The notes beneath the pieces were generated by a model that searched no databases, was not told where the DNA came from, and saw only the letters and a program-made list of their open reading frames with translations. Source: JACVRN01 sp035276685 (GTDB lineage: Bacteria > Acidobacteriota > Blastocatellia > Pyrinomonadales > Pyrinomonadaceae). Taken from it: a DNA stretch of 64,000 nt. Shown here piece by piece: positions 49,493 through 60,969 of this stretch (position 1 is its first letter; every line of letters starts with the position of its first letter). The DNA is taken from NCBI GenBank assembly GCA_035276685.1, contig DATELK010000039.1, positions 15,416-79,415 of the forward strand. The letters are read 5' to 3'. The translations under genes and the position numbers were made by a program.

Positions 49493-50380
49493 TTATCTCT
49501 TCTTTCTTCCGAACTCAGCCAGCAGCGGTTTGAGCCGCTCTATGATGAAGTCGTGGGCCGCGCCGTTGGTGGCGACGATGCCGTTGTGATTCTGCACGTC
49601 TGGCGCGTTGTAGAGAATCGGGTCACCGAAGAGGTCTGTGAATGAGCCGCCAGCCTCGCGCAGGATTATCTCGGGCGCGCAGGTGTCCCACTGTTTGGTG
49701 CGCGGGCTGAGATGTATGTAGAGGTCGCACTGGCGCTCTATTATCAACCCGACCTTGACGCCGACGGAGCCGCGCCGCACCTCGTCCTTTAGCTCAAGCG
49801 CGTAGACGACCCTGTCCATGCGCGGGCTCCTGTGCGAGCGGCTGGCGGCGAGCCTCATGCTCCTGACATCGCTTTTGTCGGAGACGCGTGCGCGCTCGGT
49901 CTCGAACCCCGCGCGCTCAATCCACGCGCCGCCGCCTTCGCTTGCGCGAAAGAGAAGGTCTGGCAGAGGCTGAAAGACTACGCCCATGACGCTGCGGCCC
50001 TCTATGGATAGGCCAATCTGAACCGCGAAGTCTCCGTCGCGCGCTATGAAGCCGTTCGTGCCGTCCAGAGGATCTATCATCCAGACGCGCCCCTTTGAGA
50101 GACGGCGCTCCGTGTCGAGCGACTCTTCGGCCAGAATGCCGTCGTCCGGAAACTCTTTACGCAGGCCCGCGACGATAAGCTCGTTGGCGGCGCGGTCTGC
50201 CACCGTCACGGGCTCCGTGTAAGAGGTGCCCGCCTCCACCTTTCGCTCCACGCGCACGGGCCGGTCGTAGTAATCAAGGATAACGGCCCCGGCCTCTCTG
50301 GCCAGCCTCAGGGCCACCTCCATCTCCCGCTTGTACGAATCGGTTCCTGTTTCCACTTTAATCAAAGCCGGTCGAGTCAT
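49493..50380 (-). CDS. cysQ: 3'(2'),5'-bisphosphate nucleotidase family protein
   Basis: Hydrolyses 3'-phosphoadenosine 5'-phosphate (PAP) in sulfur assimilation; Mg2+-dependent, inositol-phosphatase fold. The 295-residue protein has GILAEES (metal ligands), WMIDPLDGTNGF (about 109-120) and, in place of the common WD, KQWDTCAPEIILREAGG. The TDLFG segment with QNHNGIVATN is also typical of CysQ. Its ATG overlaps the upstream decarboxylase stop by 4 bases (ATGA). Cysteine synthase sits at 19448, far away. The substrate is inferred from the family; FIG-type 3'-nucleotidases would look alike. Confidence 0.88.
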   Translation of the reverse strand: MTRPALIKVETGTDSYKREMEVALRLAREAGAVILDYYDRPVRVERKVEAGTSYTEPVTVADRAANELIVAGLRKEFPDDGILAEESLDTERRLSKGRVWMIDPLDGTNGFIARDGDFAVQIGLSIEGRSVMGVVFQPLPDLLFRASEGGGAWIERAGFETERARVSDKSDVRSMRLAASRSHRSPRMDRVVYALELKDEVRRGSVGVKVGLIIERQCDLYIHLSPRTKQWDTCAPEIILREAGGSFTDLFGDPILYNAPDVQNHNGIVATNGAAHDFIIERLKPLLAEFGRKKR

Positions 50381-51909
50381 TCAGTATCGAGACGGCGCGC
50401 GGCGTCCAGTATGATGTCGAGCGTCTCGTCCATGTCGGCGCGCGTCGTGCGAAAGTTTGTGATGCAGGCGCGAAGCGAGAAGCGCCCGCCAAGCGTAGCG
50501 TTCGAGACGTAAGCACGACCGCCTCGCTGAACCGCGTGCATCAGCCGCGCGTTCAGCTCGTCAAGCTCGCGCTCAACGTCTTCCCGCTCGCCCTCTGCCT
50601 CGGCAAGTTTCGAGCGCAGCCGCGCTGGCACGTAACGAAAACAGCAGATGCTCAGCGAGACCGGCGCGAGCAGTTGAAAGTCTTCGGAGTCGCGCACACG
50701 CTCGGCCAGATAGGCCGCCATACGGTTGTCGTGCGCCACGGCCTCTGCCAGTCGCCGCCTGCCGTAGTAGCGCAGCATCATCCAGAGCTTTAGGGCGCGA
50801 AAGCGGCGCGACAGCTCTATGCCGTAATCCCAGAAGGCGAAGGCTTCGCGCTCCTGCTGCTCGTGCACCTTTATGTAGTCTGCTTCGCCGGGCGAAAGGG
50901 CGCGTCGCGCCGCAGCCTCGTCACGAAAGAGCAGGCAGCCGCAATCAACAGGCGCATAGAGCCACTTGTGCGCGTCCATTGAGACGGAGTCCGCGCGCTC
51001 TATCCCGCGAAAGAGCGTGCGCTTCTCCGGGTCGAGCGTCGCGGGCGCACCGTAGGCTCCGTCAACGTGAAGCCACAGGTCGTACTCTTCGGCCACGCGC
51101 GCAATCTCTTCTATAGAGTCTACAGCGCCCGTGTTGACCGTGCCCGCGTTCGCCACCACGCAGAAGGGCTTGAGGCCTTCGCGCAAGTCCGCGTCAATTC
51201 TCTCTCTCAGGAGCTTCACGTCCAGTCGAAACTCGTCGTCCGTCTCAACCAGCCGCACCTGCTCGCGCCCCAGCCCCAGCACGTCCGCCGCCTTCGGAAT
51301 CGAAAGATGAACCTGCTGCGAACAGTAAACGGTCATCGGTGCGTCCAGCGCTCTCAAGCCTTTGTGAGCGACCGCTTGAGGCGAGCGCGAGCGGTGGGCC
51401 ATGAGCAGCGCCGTCAGGTTCGCAAGAGAGCCGCCGCTCGTCAAAAGCCCCGCTGAGTCACTACCGTATCCAACCATCTCTGCAAGCCAGCCAACGACCG
51501 TTCTCTCGACTTCGGTCGCGGCGGGAGCCGAGCGCCAGGAGGTCACGTTCTGATTAAGCGCCGAAGCGAGAAGGTCTGCGTACGCGCCTACGGGTGTCGA
51601 GGGAGACGCTATGTAGCCGAAGAATCTGGGATGCCCGTTGTGGCGGCTGGCCTGCATGAGCAACTGAAAATCTTCCAGTATGCGCTCAACAGCTTCGCCT
51701 TCATCACGGAGGCCTCGCTCGCGTATTTCCAGGAGTCCCTCAAGAGAAGCCTCTTCGGGAAAGACTCGCAGGGTGGAGATGTTCGAGAAGTAGTCCGCGA
51801 CAATCGTTGCCGCGCTCTCGGACAAAGCGCGCAGCTCGCCCTCGTCCACGTCCAGCGATGAAAGCGGCGCTTCCCTTCCTGACTCCCGGCTGCTTCTCTC
51901 TTTGCTCAT
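50377..51909 (-). CDS. Aromatic-L-amino-acid decarboxylase family (group II PLP decarboxylase)
   Basis: A 510-residue PLP enzyme of group II decarboxylases (tyrosine, tryptophan, DOPA, glutamate type). The catalytic lysine is in SMDAHKWLYAP (about 308), the PLP-stacking His in VYCSQQVHLSIPKA, the Asp in WLHVDGAYGAP, and the family opener HPRFFGYIASPSTPVG is present. The plant/animal AADC-like catalytic loop cannot be judged, so the substrate is open; aromatic amino acids are the best guess. It forms a two-gene operon with the cysQ-like gene. Confidence 0.9.
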   Translation of the reverse strand: MSKERSSRESGREAPLSSLDVDEGELRALSESAATIVADYFSNISTLRVFPEEASLEGLLEIRERGLRDEGEAVERILEDFQLLMQASRHNGHPRFFGYIASPSTPVGAYADLLASALNQNVTSWRSAPAATEVERTVVGWLAEMVGYGSDSAGLLTSGGSLANLTALLMAHRSRSPQAVAHKGLRALDAPMTVYCSQQVHLSIPKAADVLGLGREQVRLVETDDEFRLDVKLLRERIDADLREGLKPFCVVANAGTVNTGAVDSIEEIARVAEEYDLWLHVDGAYGAPATLDPEKRTLFRGIERADSVSMDAHKWLYAPVDCGCLLFRDEAAARRALSPGEADYIKVHEQQEREAFAFWDYGIELSRRFRALKLWMMLRYYGRRRLAEAVAHDNRMAAYLAERVRDSEDFQLLAPVSLSICCFRYVPARLRSKLAEAEGEREDVERELDELNARLMHAVQRGGRAYVSNATLGGRFSLRACITNFRTTRADMDETLDIILDAARRLDTE

Positions 51910-51945
51910 TTATCTTCTGCTTTTTTAACACAACGTCGAAGAAAA

Positions 51946-51964
51946 CGCAGGCGGTACTGACCTG
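51946..51964. repeat. Family C palindrome, partial copy
   Basis: These 19 bases match the end of the 49403 palindrome's arm in reverse complement with one mismatch. The copy lies in the gap between the divergent decarboxylase and dienelactone-hydrolase-like genes and lacks the second arm. Confidence 0.65.
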
Positions 51965-52052
51965 TTTGCCTTTTTACTTTTGGCTTCTCACGGTATAGTT
52001 GCGTCAAACAATCCCGTATTCAAAACCGAATCTTTCAGGAGAGATGCCGTAG

Positions 52053-52913
52053 ATGAGCAAGACCAGGAAGCAGGAGACGGGCGAGGGCAGGCCGCTTTCG
52101 CGCCGCGAGTTTTTCGAGGAGACTGCCGTCAAAGGCGGCGCAGTTCTGGCAGGCACTGCCGCCACAGCTTACGACTCTCTTGCACAGGGCGGCCAGAAGT
52201 CGCAGTCTTCTCCGAAGCTGACGGGCGAGATGGTTCAGTATAAGAGCGGCGACCTGATGATTCCCGCTTACATGGCTCGCGCCAACCGCAAGGAAGCGCC
52301 TGCCGTGCTGGTCATACACGAAGTCTTCGGCCTCAACGACCACATCAAGTCAATCGCAGACCGCATCTCGCGCGAAGGCTTCAACGCGCTCGCCCCGAAT
52401 CTTTTCGTGCGCGCTCCTGAGCCTCCGCCGCCGTCTGACAGCACGGACATGGCCGCCATAAGAAAGGCTGCCGGCAGCATCCCGCTCGAAGCAGCCATTA
52501 AGGATATGCAGGCCGGGCTCGATTACCTGAAGACTATGAAGGACGTGCGAAAGCGCTTCGCATCCGTTGGCTTCTGCATGGGCGGCGGTTACTCTTACCA
52601 GCTTTCGGCCAACAGCAAAGACCTGGCGGGCGCGGTCATCTTCTACGGCCGCACGCCGCTTGAGCTTGTGCCGAAAGTAACGTGCCCCCTGCTCGGCAGC
52701 TTCGGCGAGCAGGACCAGGGCATTCCGCCCGCGACCGTCAGGGAGTTCGAGGATGCATTGAAGAAGGCCGGTAAAGAGGCGGACATAAAAATCTACACTG
52801 GGGCAGGCCACGGCTTCTTCAACGACACGCGCCCGCAGGCCTACAACGCCGCCGCTGCGGCAGACGCGTGGCAGCGCACCCTGCGTTTTTTCAGAGAGCG
52901 CCTGAGCTCTTGA
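52053..52913 (+). CDS. Dienelactone hydrolase family protein, predicted Tat-exported
   Basis: A 286-residue hydrolase. The N-terminus has a Tat-like motif (LSRREFFEETAVKGGAVLAG), so the folded enzyme is probably exported. The core has VIHEVFGLNDHIKSIADR (oxyanion region), Cys175 as nucleophile in GFCMGGG, a catalytic Asp near GEQDQGIP, and His in GAGHGFFNDTR: the full Cys-Asp-His set of dienelactone hydrolases. It probably acts on a lactone or ester; carboxymethylenebutenolidase is the family reference. AGGAGAGA lies 9 bases before ATG. First gene of a plus-strand run to 56757. Confidence 0.88.
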   Translation: MSKTRKQETGEGRPLSRREFFEETAVKGGAVLAGTAATAYDSLAQGGQKSQSSPKLTGEMVQYKSGDLMIPAYMARANRKEAPAVLVIHEVFGLNDHIKSIADRISREGFNALAPNLFVRAPEPPPPSDSTDMAAIRKAAGSIPLEAAIKDMQAGLDYLKTMKDVRKRFASVGFCMGGGYSYQLSANSKDLAGAVIFYGRTPLELVPKVTCPLLGSFGEQDQGIPPATVREFEDALKKAGKEADIKIYTGAGHGFFNDTRPQAYNAAAAADAWQRTLRFFRERLSS

Positions 52914-52946
52914 AGCCTTTTTTAGAATAGAGGGGGAAGCCTTTAA

Positions 52947-54065
52947 ATGTCTCTGCAAGGCCGTGCGACGACCGAAGGGACGGCGCGCTACCGCGACCGT
53001 CTTAAGGAACAGACCAACGAGAGCCACTTTCGTCTTGAGCAGAACCTGTGGCTCTCTTCCATTGGCCTAGGCACTTACCTTGGCAAGTGGGACGAGCAGA
53101 CCGACATGGCTTACACCGACTCTGTGGTGCGAGCCGTAGAGCTTGGCGTCAACGTCATAGACACCGCAGCCAACTATCGCTTTCAAAGAAGCGAGCGCTC
53201 AATCGGTGCCGCGCTCTCGCGGTTAACGGATGAAGGGCGCGCGTCGCGCGACGAGCTTCTCATCTGCACAAAGGGCGGCTACCTGCCCTTTGACGGCCAG
53301 CCGCCCCGTGACGTGCGGCGCTACTTTGAAGAGACGTTTGTGGAGACGGGCGTCGCAGGCTTCGAGGACGTGGTGGCGGGGAGCCACTGCATGACGCCGC
53401 GCTACCTTGAGCATCAGGTAAATCAGTCGCTCGGGAACATGGGGCTTGAGACGGTGGACGTTTACTACGTGCACAATCCTGAGTCGCAGCTACAGGAGGT
53501 CTCGCGGCGTGAGTTCGACGAGCGCATAGGCCGAGCCTTCGAGATGCTTGAGCAGCTGCGCGCATCAGCCAGCATACAGATGTACGGCGCGGCCACCTGG
53601 AACGGCTTTCGCGCCGCGAATGACGCGCGCGAGCATCTCTCGATTGAGCGCATGGCTGAGATTGCGCGCTCCGTCGGAGGCGAAGCTCACGGCTTCCGCT
53701 TCGTACAGCTTCCCTTTAACCTCGCGATGCCGGAAGCGCTCGTCTCACAGAATCAAACACTGAACGGCGAGCCTGTTTCTATGGTGGAGGCAGCAGCCGC
53801 GCTCGGCATCACGCTCGTCGCCAGCGCCTCCATCTTACAGGGCAAGGTCGCGCGCAACCTGCCGGAAGAGGTGCGCGAGCCTCTGGGCGGGCTCGCAACC
53901 GACGCGCAGACCGCCATACAGTTCGTGCGCTCGACGCCCGGCATCACCACCTCGCTCGTAGGCATGAGCCGCGTCGCGCACGTCGAAGAGAATCTTCAAC
54001 TGGCGCGCATAGCGCCCGCTCTGCCCGAAGACTATCAACGATTGTTTAAGAGCTCGGAGGCTTAA
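52947..54065 (+). CDS. Aldo/keto reductase
   Basis: A 372-residue NAD(P)H oxidoreductase of the AKR superfamily. The (beta/alpha)8 signatures are visible: SSIGLGTYLGKWDE, NVIDTAANYRFQRSERSIG (Asp and Tyr of the tetrad), LLICTKGGY (Lys) and VDVYYVHNPE (His). C-terminal TTSLVGMSRVAHVEENLQLA resembles the coenzyme-binding region. Longer than the common 300-330 residue AKRs, with insertions near 110-145. AGGGGGAAG precedes ATG. Substrate unknown. It ends with GGAGGCTTAA, which provides the ribosome site for the next gene. Confidence 0.9.
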   Translation: MSLQGRATTEGTARYRDRLKEQTNESHFRLEQNLWLSSIGLGTYLGKWDEQTDMAYTDSVVRAVELGVNVIDTAANYRFQRSERSIGAALSRLTDEGRASRDELLICTKGGYLPFDGQPPRDVRRYFEETFVETGVAGFEDVVAGSHCMTPRYLEHQVNQSLGNMGLETVDVYYVHNPESQLQEVSRREFDERIGRAFEMLEQLRASASIQMYGAATWNGFRAANDAREHLSIERMAEIARSVGGEAHGFRFVQLPFNLAMPEALVSQNQTLNGEPVSMVEAAAALGITLVASASILQGKVARNLPEEVREPLGGLATDAQTAIQFVRSTPGITTSLVGMSRVAHVEENLQLARIAPALPEDYQRLFKSSEA

Positions 54066-54066
54066 G

Positions 54067-54420
54067 ATGAAATCTTTTGAGGAGTTCTGGCCGCATTACG
54101 TGGCTGAGCATAGCCAGCCCGCGACGCGCACGCTTCACGCCATAGGAACCGGGGTGGGCTTAGCCTGCGCCGTCGCTCTGGCGGCGCGCGGAAAGTGGAA
54201 GTGGCTGCCGGTAGCTTTCGTCCCCGGCTATGGCGCGGCGTGGCTCAGCCATTTCCTGATAGAGCGGAATAAGCCCGCGACGTTCGAGCATCCCGTCTGG
54301 TCTTTGATGGGCGATTACAAGATGATTGGGCTCATGCTCACGGGCCGCATGGACGAAGAGATTTCGAGGCTCGGCCTCGAAGCAAACAGTGAGAACGGGC
54401 ATGAGAGTTCGGAGGCTTAA
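54067..54420 (+). CDS. DUF962/Mpo1-like membrane protein
   Basis: A 117-residue protein with two predicted membrane helices and the conserved DUF962 His pattern: FWPHYVAEHSQPATRTLHAIGT (His10, His15, His24) and SHFLIERNKPATFEHPVWSLMGDYKM. In yeast the related Mpo1 is an Fe2+-dependent dioxygenase of 2-hydroxy fatty acids, and the conserved His residues are its likely iron ligands; the bacterial role is inferred. Its ribosome site GGAGG overlaps the end of the AKR gene, and its own end repeats the same GGAGGCTTAA, so three genes are chained by translational coupling. Confidence 0.82.
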   Translation: MKSFEEFWPHYVAEHSQPATRTLHAIGTGVGLACAVALAARGKWKWLPVAFVPGYGAAWLSHFLIERNKPATFEHPVWSLMGDYKMIGLMLTGRMDEEISRLGLEANSENGHESSEA

Positions 54421-54422
54421 CC

Positions 54423-56330
54423 GTGAATCAAGATAAGGCTATTAGTGCTCGCGCTCTGGCGTGCATCCTCTGGCTGGGGCTTCTAGTTTGCGCCTTCTGT
54501 CCTGCCGATGCTCGCGCTCAGCAGCAGACCTTTGACGTTAAAGCCAACTACACGAAGACAGAGCATCGCATTGTGATGCGCGACGGCACGCAGCTCTTCA
54601 CGGTCGTCTACTCTCCGCGCGACACGTCCAGAAAATATCCCATCATGCTGAACCGCACGCCCTACTCCGTGGGGCCTTACGGTGACGACAAGTACAAGAG
54701 CATGGTCGGCCCGTCGCAGCTCTTTGCCGAAGACGGCTTCATCTTCGTCTACCAGGACGTGCGCGGGCGATTCATGTCCGAAGGGCAGTTCATGGACGTG
54801 CGCCCGATTAAGGTCAGGAAGACGGGCAACACGGATACGGACGAAAGCACCGACACTTATGACACGATTGACTGGCTCGTGAAGAACGTCCCGAACAACA
54901 ACGGTCGCGTAGGCATGTGGGGTATCTCTTATCCCGGCTTCTACGTTTCGGAAGGATTAGTCGGCGCGCATCCCGCTCTGGTCGCTGCAAGCCCGCAGGC
55001 TCCCATCGCCGATTGGTTCGTAGGCGACGACTTTCATCACAACGGCGCGCTCTTTCTGCCGCACGCCTTTAACTTCTACGCCAACTTCGGGAGGCCGCGC
55101 CCGCAGCCGACTACGGAATGGGGACAGCCCTTCGAGCACGGCACGCCCGACGGCTACAAGTTCTTTCTTGAGCTGGGGCCGGTTGCGAACGCCGACCGGA
55201 ACTATTTCAAGGGGAACATAGCCTTCTGGAACGAGGTCATGCAGCACCCTAACTACGACGAGTGGTGGCAGGCCAGAAATACTTTGCAGTACCTTCGCAA
55301 CATAGGGACGAGCCCCTCGATTATGACCGTCGGCGGCTGGTTCGACGCCGAAGACCTCTTCGGCGCGCTCGAAACCTACAAGGCGATTGAGAAGACTAAC
55401 CCGCGAGCGCGCAACGTGCTGGTCATGGGGCCCTGGTATCACGGCGGCTGGGCGCGTGCGATGGGGAATCTCTTGGGCGACATACGCTTCGGCTCTAACA
55501 CGGCGGAGTTCTACCGCTCCGAGATTGAGCTTCCCTTCTTCAACTGCGCCCTGAAGCAGAGGTGCGACCGCGAACAGCCTGAGGCTTACGTCTTCGAGAC
55601 CGGCTCTAACCGTTGGAGAAAGTATCCTTCGTGGCCGCCTCGCAACGCACGCGAGACCTCGCTCTATTTGCAGGCAGGCGGAAAGCTCTCGTTCCAACCT
55701 CCTTCGACCGCCGCCGCCAGAGAGTATGACGAGTACACGAGCGACCCTGCCCAGCCCGTGCCTTACATCAACGGCACGGCCATAGGCATGACGCGCGAGT
55801 ACATGGTCGAAGACCAGCGCTTCGCCTCGCGCCGACCCGATGTGTTGACCTACCAGACGGACACTCTGGACTCCGACATCACGGTCGCGGGGCCTATCCC
55901 CGTCAGCATCTTCGTCTCGACGAGCGGCACCGATTCCGACTACATAGTCAAGGTGATAGACGTTTATCCGGACGACGCGCCGGACAACGAGCCTAATCCT
56001 GCGAATGTGCGTATGGGCGGCTACCAGATGCTCGTGCGTGGCGAGCCCTTCCGCGCTCGCTTCCGCAACAGCTTCTCAAGACCGGAAGCCATGCGGCCCA
56101 ACCAGGCGACGCGCATAGATTTCCAGATGCCAGACATCAACCACACCTTTCTCAAGGGCCACCGCATAATGGTACAAATCCAGAGCACCTGGTTTCCTCT
56201 GGTGGACAGGAACCCGCAGAAGTTCGTCAACATCTACGAGGCGACCGAGAGCGATTTCCAGCGCGCGACCCAGCGCGTCTATCACTCGCCCGCAAGGAGT
56301 TCCGCAGTGAAGCTGTTTGTTATAAAGTAG
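54423..56330 (+). CDS. Exported CocE/NonD-family hydrolase
   Basis: A 635-residue secreted hydrolase related to cocaine esterase, X-Pro dipeptidyl peptidase and glutaryl-7-ACA acylase. After the signal peptide (CILWLGLLVCAFCPADARAQ) come MRDGTQLFTVVYSPRD, YQDVRGRFMSEGQFMDV, the nucleophile elbow GISYPG (Ser169), the His-bearing GPWYHGGW and a C-terminal jelly-roll (VAGPIPVSIFVSTSGTDSDYIVKVIDVYPDD). GTG at 54423 follows GGAGGCTTAACC. Likely an ester or amide hydrolase in the periplasm; exact substrate unknown. Confidence 0.92.
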   Translation: MNQDKAISARALACILWLGLLVCAFCPADARAQQQTFDVKANYTKTEHRIVMRDGTQLFTVVYSPRDTSRKYPIMLNRTPYSVGPYGDDKYKSMVGPSQLFAEDGFIFVYQDVRGRFMSEGQFMDVRPIKVRKTGNTDTDESTDTYDTIDWLVKNVPNNNGRVGMWGISYPGFYVSEGLVGAHPALVAASPQAPIADWFVGDDFHHNGALFLPHAFNFYANFGRPRPQPTTEWGQPFEHGTPDGYKFFLELGPVANADRNYFKGNIAFWNEVMQHPNYDEWWQARNTLQYLRNIGTSPSIMTVGGWFDAEDLFGALETYKAIEKTNPRARNVLVMGPWYHGGWARAMGNLLGDIRFGSNTAEFYRSEIELPFFNCALKQRCDREQPEAYVFETGSNRWRKYPSWPPRNARETSLYLQAGGKLSFQPPSTAAAREYDEYTSDPAQPVPYINGTAIGMTREYMVEDQRFASRRPDVLTYQTDTLDSDITVAGPIPVSIFVSTSGTDSDYIVKVIDVYPDDAPDNEPNPANVRMGGYQMLVRGEPFRARFRNSFSRPEAMRPNQATRIDFQMPDINHTFLKGHRIMVQIQSTWFPLVDRNPQKFVNIYEATESDFQRATQRVYHSPARSSAVKLFVIK

Positions 56331-56349
56331 GCTCGGGGGCTTTGAAGAG

Positions 56350-56757
56350 ATGACGAGCGGCGAAGACGAAAAACAGGCTTCGAACATCCGGATTGAGCAG
56401 GAGTTGAGGCAGAAGAACGAGGACTGGGTGCGTGCGCTCGTCCAACGCGACGGCGCGACTCTCAACCGCATCATGGCCGACGACTGCGTCTTCACGCACC
56501 CCCTGGAAGGCGACGACAAGGCGCAGTTCGTCTCGGACGTGGAATCGGGCGAGCTGCAAGTGGAGTACATGAACCGCGACCGCGTGGACATACGCATCTA
56601 CGGCTCGACGGCCATCCTGAGCTGCCGCGACGATTGCAAGTGGCTCTACGGCGGCCGGGAGATTTCAGGCATCTATCGCACACTTCACGTTTACGCAAAG
56701 CGGGACGCGGGCTGGCAGCTCGTGGCCGTGCAGTCCTGCCCGGTCACTCATCCCTGA
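56350..56757 (+). CDS. NTF2-like (DUF4440) protein
   Basis: A 135-residue soluble protein with the SnoaL/NTF2-like fold: RQKNEDWVRALVQRDGATLNRIMADDCVFTHP opens the family pattern and YRTLHVYAKRDAGWQLVAVQSCPV closes it. No catalytic residue can be assigned. It follows the CocE-like gene by 19 bases and is likely in the same operon. It is a stand-alone relative of the output domain in the receiver-NTF2 fusion at 39274-40059, sharing the RxxGxWQ(L/S) ending. Confidence 0.82.
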   Translation: MTSGEDEKQASNIRIEQELRQKNEDWVRALVQRDGATLNRIMADDCVFTHPLEGDDKAQFVSDVESGELQVEYMNRDRVDIRIYGSTAILSCRDDCKWLYGGREISGIYRTLHVYAKRDAGWQLVAVQSCPVTHP

Positions 56758-56857
56758 CCGTGAGAGAGAAGCCGTGAGCCTGAAGTAAAATCCAACTCTT
56801 CCAGAAGCTTTAAAGAGCATCCGGCCCTTCTCATAACTGCACGTCAAGAGTTCTTGT

Positions 56858-59455
<2,598 letters not shown>

Positions 59456-59482
59456 AGCGGGATTAAAGAGTGGGAGAAACTT

Positions 59483-59749
59483 ATGGCCGAGAATGAGAGC
59501 AGCGGCTCCAGCCCGCGCGAGTATGACTACTGGAAGCTGGATTACCGTCAGCTGGCCCTCATGCCCGAATGGGGCGAGCTGGACGAGGCGGAGCGCGCAA
59601 GGCGTCTGCTTCAGAGGATAGAAGAGAAGCTCAGAGACCTGGACGCCCCGCCGCAGCGCAAGGCGCTTTTCGCCTGCTCAACCGAAGACCGCCTCAAGGT
59701 CGCCAGACGAATGCTCGAATACTTCGAGCAGGAAGCGGCGGGCCAGTAA
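59483..59749 (+). CDS. Small hypothetical protein, 88 aa
   Basis: A polar, mostly helical protein with YDYWKLDYRQLALMPEWGELDEAERARRLLQRIEEKLRDL at its core and no signal, Cys or membrane segment. It follows the kinase gene by 27 bases with a GGGAGAA ribosome site, so it is probably co-transcribed and could be a substrate or partner of the kinase; this is inference. Family not recognised. Confidence 0.68.
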   Translation: MAENESSGSSPREYDYWKLDYRQLALMPEWGELDEAERARRLLQRIEEKLRDLDAPPQRKALFACSTEDRLKVARRMLEYFEQEAAGQ

Positions 59750-59757
59750 AAGCTTAA

Positions 59758-60765
59758 CTAACCTTTCGTCTCAAGCCTCTGCGATATTAGTTCGAGCGAG
59801 CGGTCGTAGCGATAGCTGATGTTGAAGTGCCCGTCGTCGAACTCTTCCATCAGGAAAGGTATGTCGCGCTCTTTGAGGCGCGCGGCCAGTATGCGTGCGC
59901 CTAAGTCCAGCGCGAACTCGTCTCGACGGCCCGCGTCCAGATAAAGCAGCCGCAGCGAGCGAAGCTCATCCGTATAACGCTCCACCATTCGCACAGGGTC
60001 GTGCCGAAGCCAGCGCTCCCACACTTCAGGAATTATCTCGCCCGTAGTCGTGTCGAATGGCAGCCGAATCCCGAGTGGCATGGACGCATCCGGCGAGTAA
60101 CAGGCGCTCATAGCCAGCACGTTCAGAAGCGTCACGTCATCCTTATCCTTGCGCTCTTCGCGCCAGAATTTTTCCAGGAAAGCCGCAGGGTCGCCCGCGC
60201 CGATTTTCCTGACGTACTTGATGAAGTCGGGCGTGTAGCAATATTCAAAATAGGCATCGCCGCTGTGCGAGGCGACAAGACCGAAGACATCCGCGTGGCG
60301 CATCCCCAGCACCAGCGAGCCGTAGCCGCCCGAAGATTTTCCCATCACCGCACGCGCTCCGCGTTCAGCTATAGTGCGAAAGCGCGCGTCCACGAAAGGC
60401 ACTATCTCTTCGATTAGATAATCCTCGTAGCGGCCGGTAGCCTCGGAGTTGATGTACTGCGAGCCGCCGAGACGCGTGAAGCAGTCCGGCATCACGACTA
60501 TCATCTCCGTGATTGCACCTCGCTCAAGGAGAGCATCCATGCGCTCGGCCAGCCCCGGCGAGAAAGGCTGCGTGTTGAGCAGCATGGCCCCGCGACCCGT
60601 GAACCCCGTCAGGCAATAGATGACGGGAAAGCGTCTCTGCGGCTCGCGGTCGTAACCGGGCGGAAGATAAAGGTAAAGCTCTCGCGTCGCGGGGTCGCCC
60701 AAAGGGTTTCCGCCAAGCACGCTGCTCTCAAAGCTCTCGACTGCTATTCGTCCCTTCATACTCAT
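59758..60765 (-). CDS. Putative esterase (enterochelin/S-formylglutathione-hydrolase-like)
   Basis: A 335-residue cytoplasmic alpha/beta hydrolase of the PF00756 group. RELYLYLPPGYDREPQRRFPVIYCLTGFTGRG is the family's opening, GKSSGGYGSLVLGMRHAD holds the Ser nucleophile, and FDDGHFNISYRYD the His. It lacks a signal peptide. Members hydrolyse siderophore, ester or thioester bonds; the target here is unknown. ATG at 60765 or 60759 (MSMK) is ambiguous. Confidence 0.88.
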   Translation of the reverse strand: MSMKGRIAVESFESSVLGGNPLGDPATRELYLYLPPGYDREPQRRFPVIYCLTGFTGRGAMLLNTQPFSPGLAERMDALLERGAITEMIVVMPDCFTRLGGSQYINSEATGRYEDYLIEEIVPFVDARFRTIAERGARAVMGKSSGGYGSLVLGMRHADVFGLVASHSGDAYFEYCYTPDFIKYVRKIGAGDPAAFLEKFWREERKDKDDVTLLNVLAMSACYSPDASMPLGIRLPFDTTTGEIIPEVWERWLRHDPVRMVERYTDELRSLRLLYLDAGRRDEFALDLGARILAARLKERDIPFLMEEFDDGHFNISYRYDRSLELISQRLETKG

Positions 60766-60772
60766 GAAAAAG

Positions 60773-60854
60773 AATGCAGAAGGCAGAGTGCAGAATGATG
60801 AATGAAAAGCTTCTAGCTCTTTAATTCATCATTCTGCACTCTGCCTTCTGCATT
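60773..60854. repeat. Palindromic intergenic repeat, family D
   Basis: Perfect 31-base arms 60773-60803 and 60824-60854 around a 20-base centre, purine-rich on one strand with repeated GCAGAA units. It fits exactly between the esterase start (60765) and a stop codon at 60858-60860, and would give a very stable RNA hairpin. Confidence 0.88.
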
Positions 60855-60857
60855 GCC

Positions 60858-60969
60858 TTACCGGCGCTTGCCGCCCGTAAGGGATTCGAGGACGTTTCTG
60901 ATTTTGGCTGCTCCGCGTCCGACAGCTTCGGCTACGCTCACGGCCAATCCCTTATTGGCACTTCGCTTC
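60858..60969 (-). other. Possible frameshifted C-terminal extension of the Gly-rich protein
   Basis: Directly after the stop of the Gly-rich gene the +1 frame is open for 36 codons and reads KKRSANKGLAVSVAEAVG, then RGAAKIRNVLESL and TGGKRR before TAA. Its Lys/Arg-rich composition fits a DNA- or RNA-binding tail, and its stop codon abuts the palindromic repeat, as other real genes here do. Whether a frameshift joins it to the Gly-rich protein, or an indel in the sequence broke the frame, cannot be told. Confidence 0.45.
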
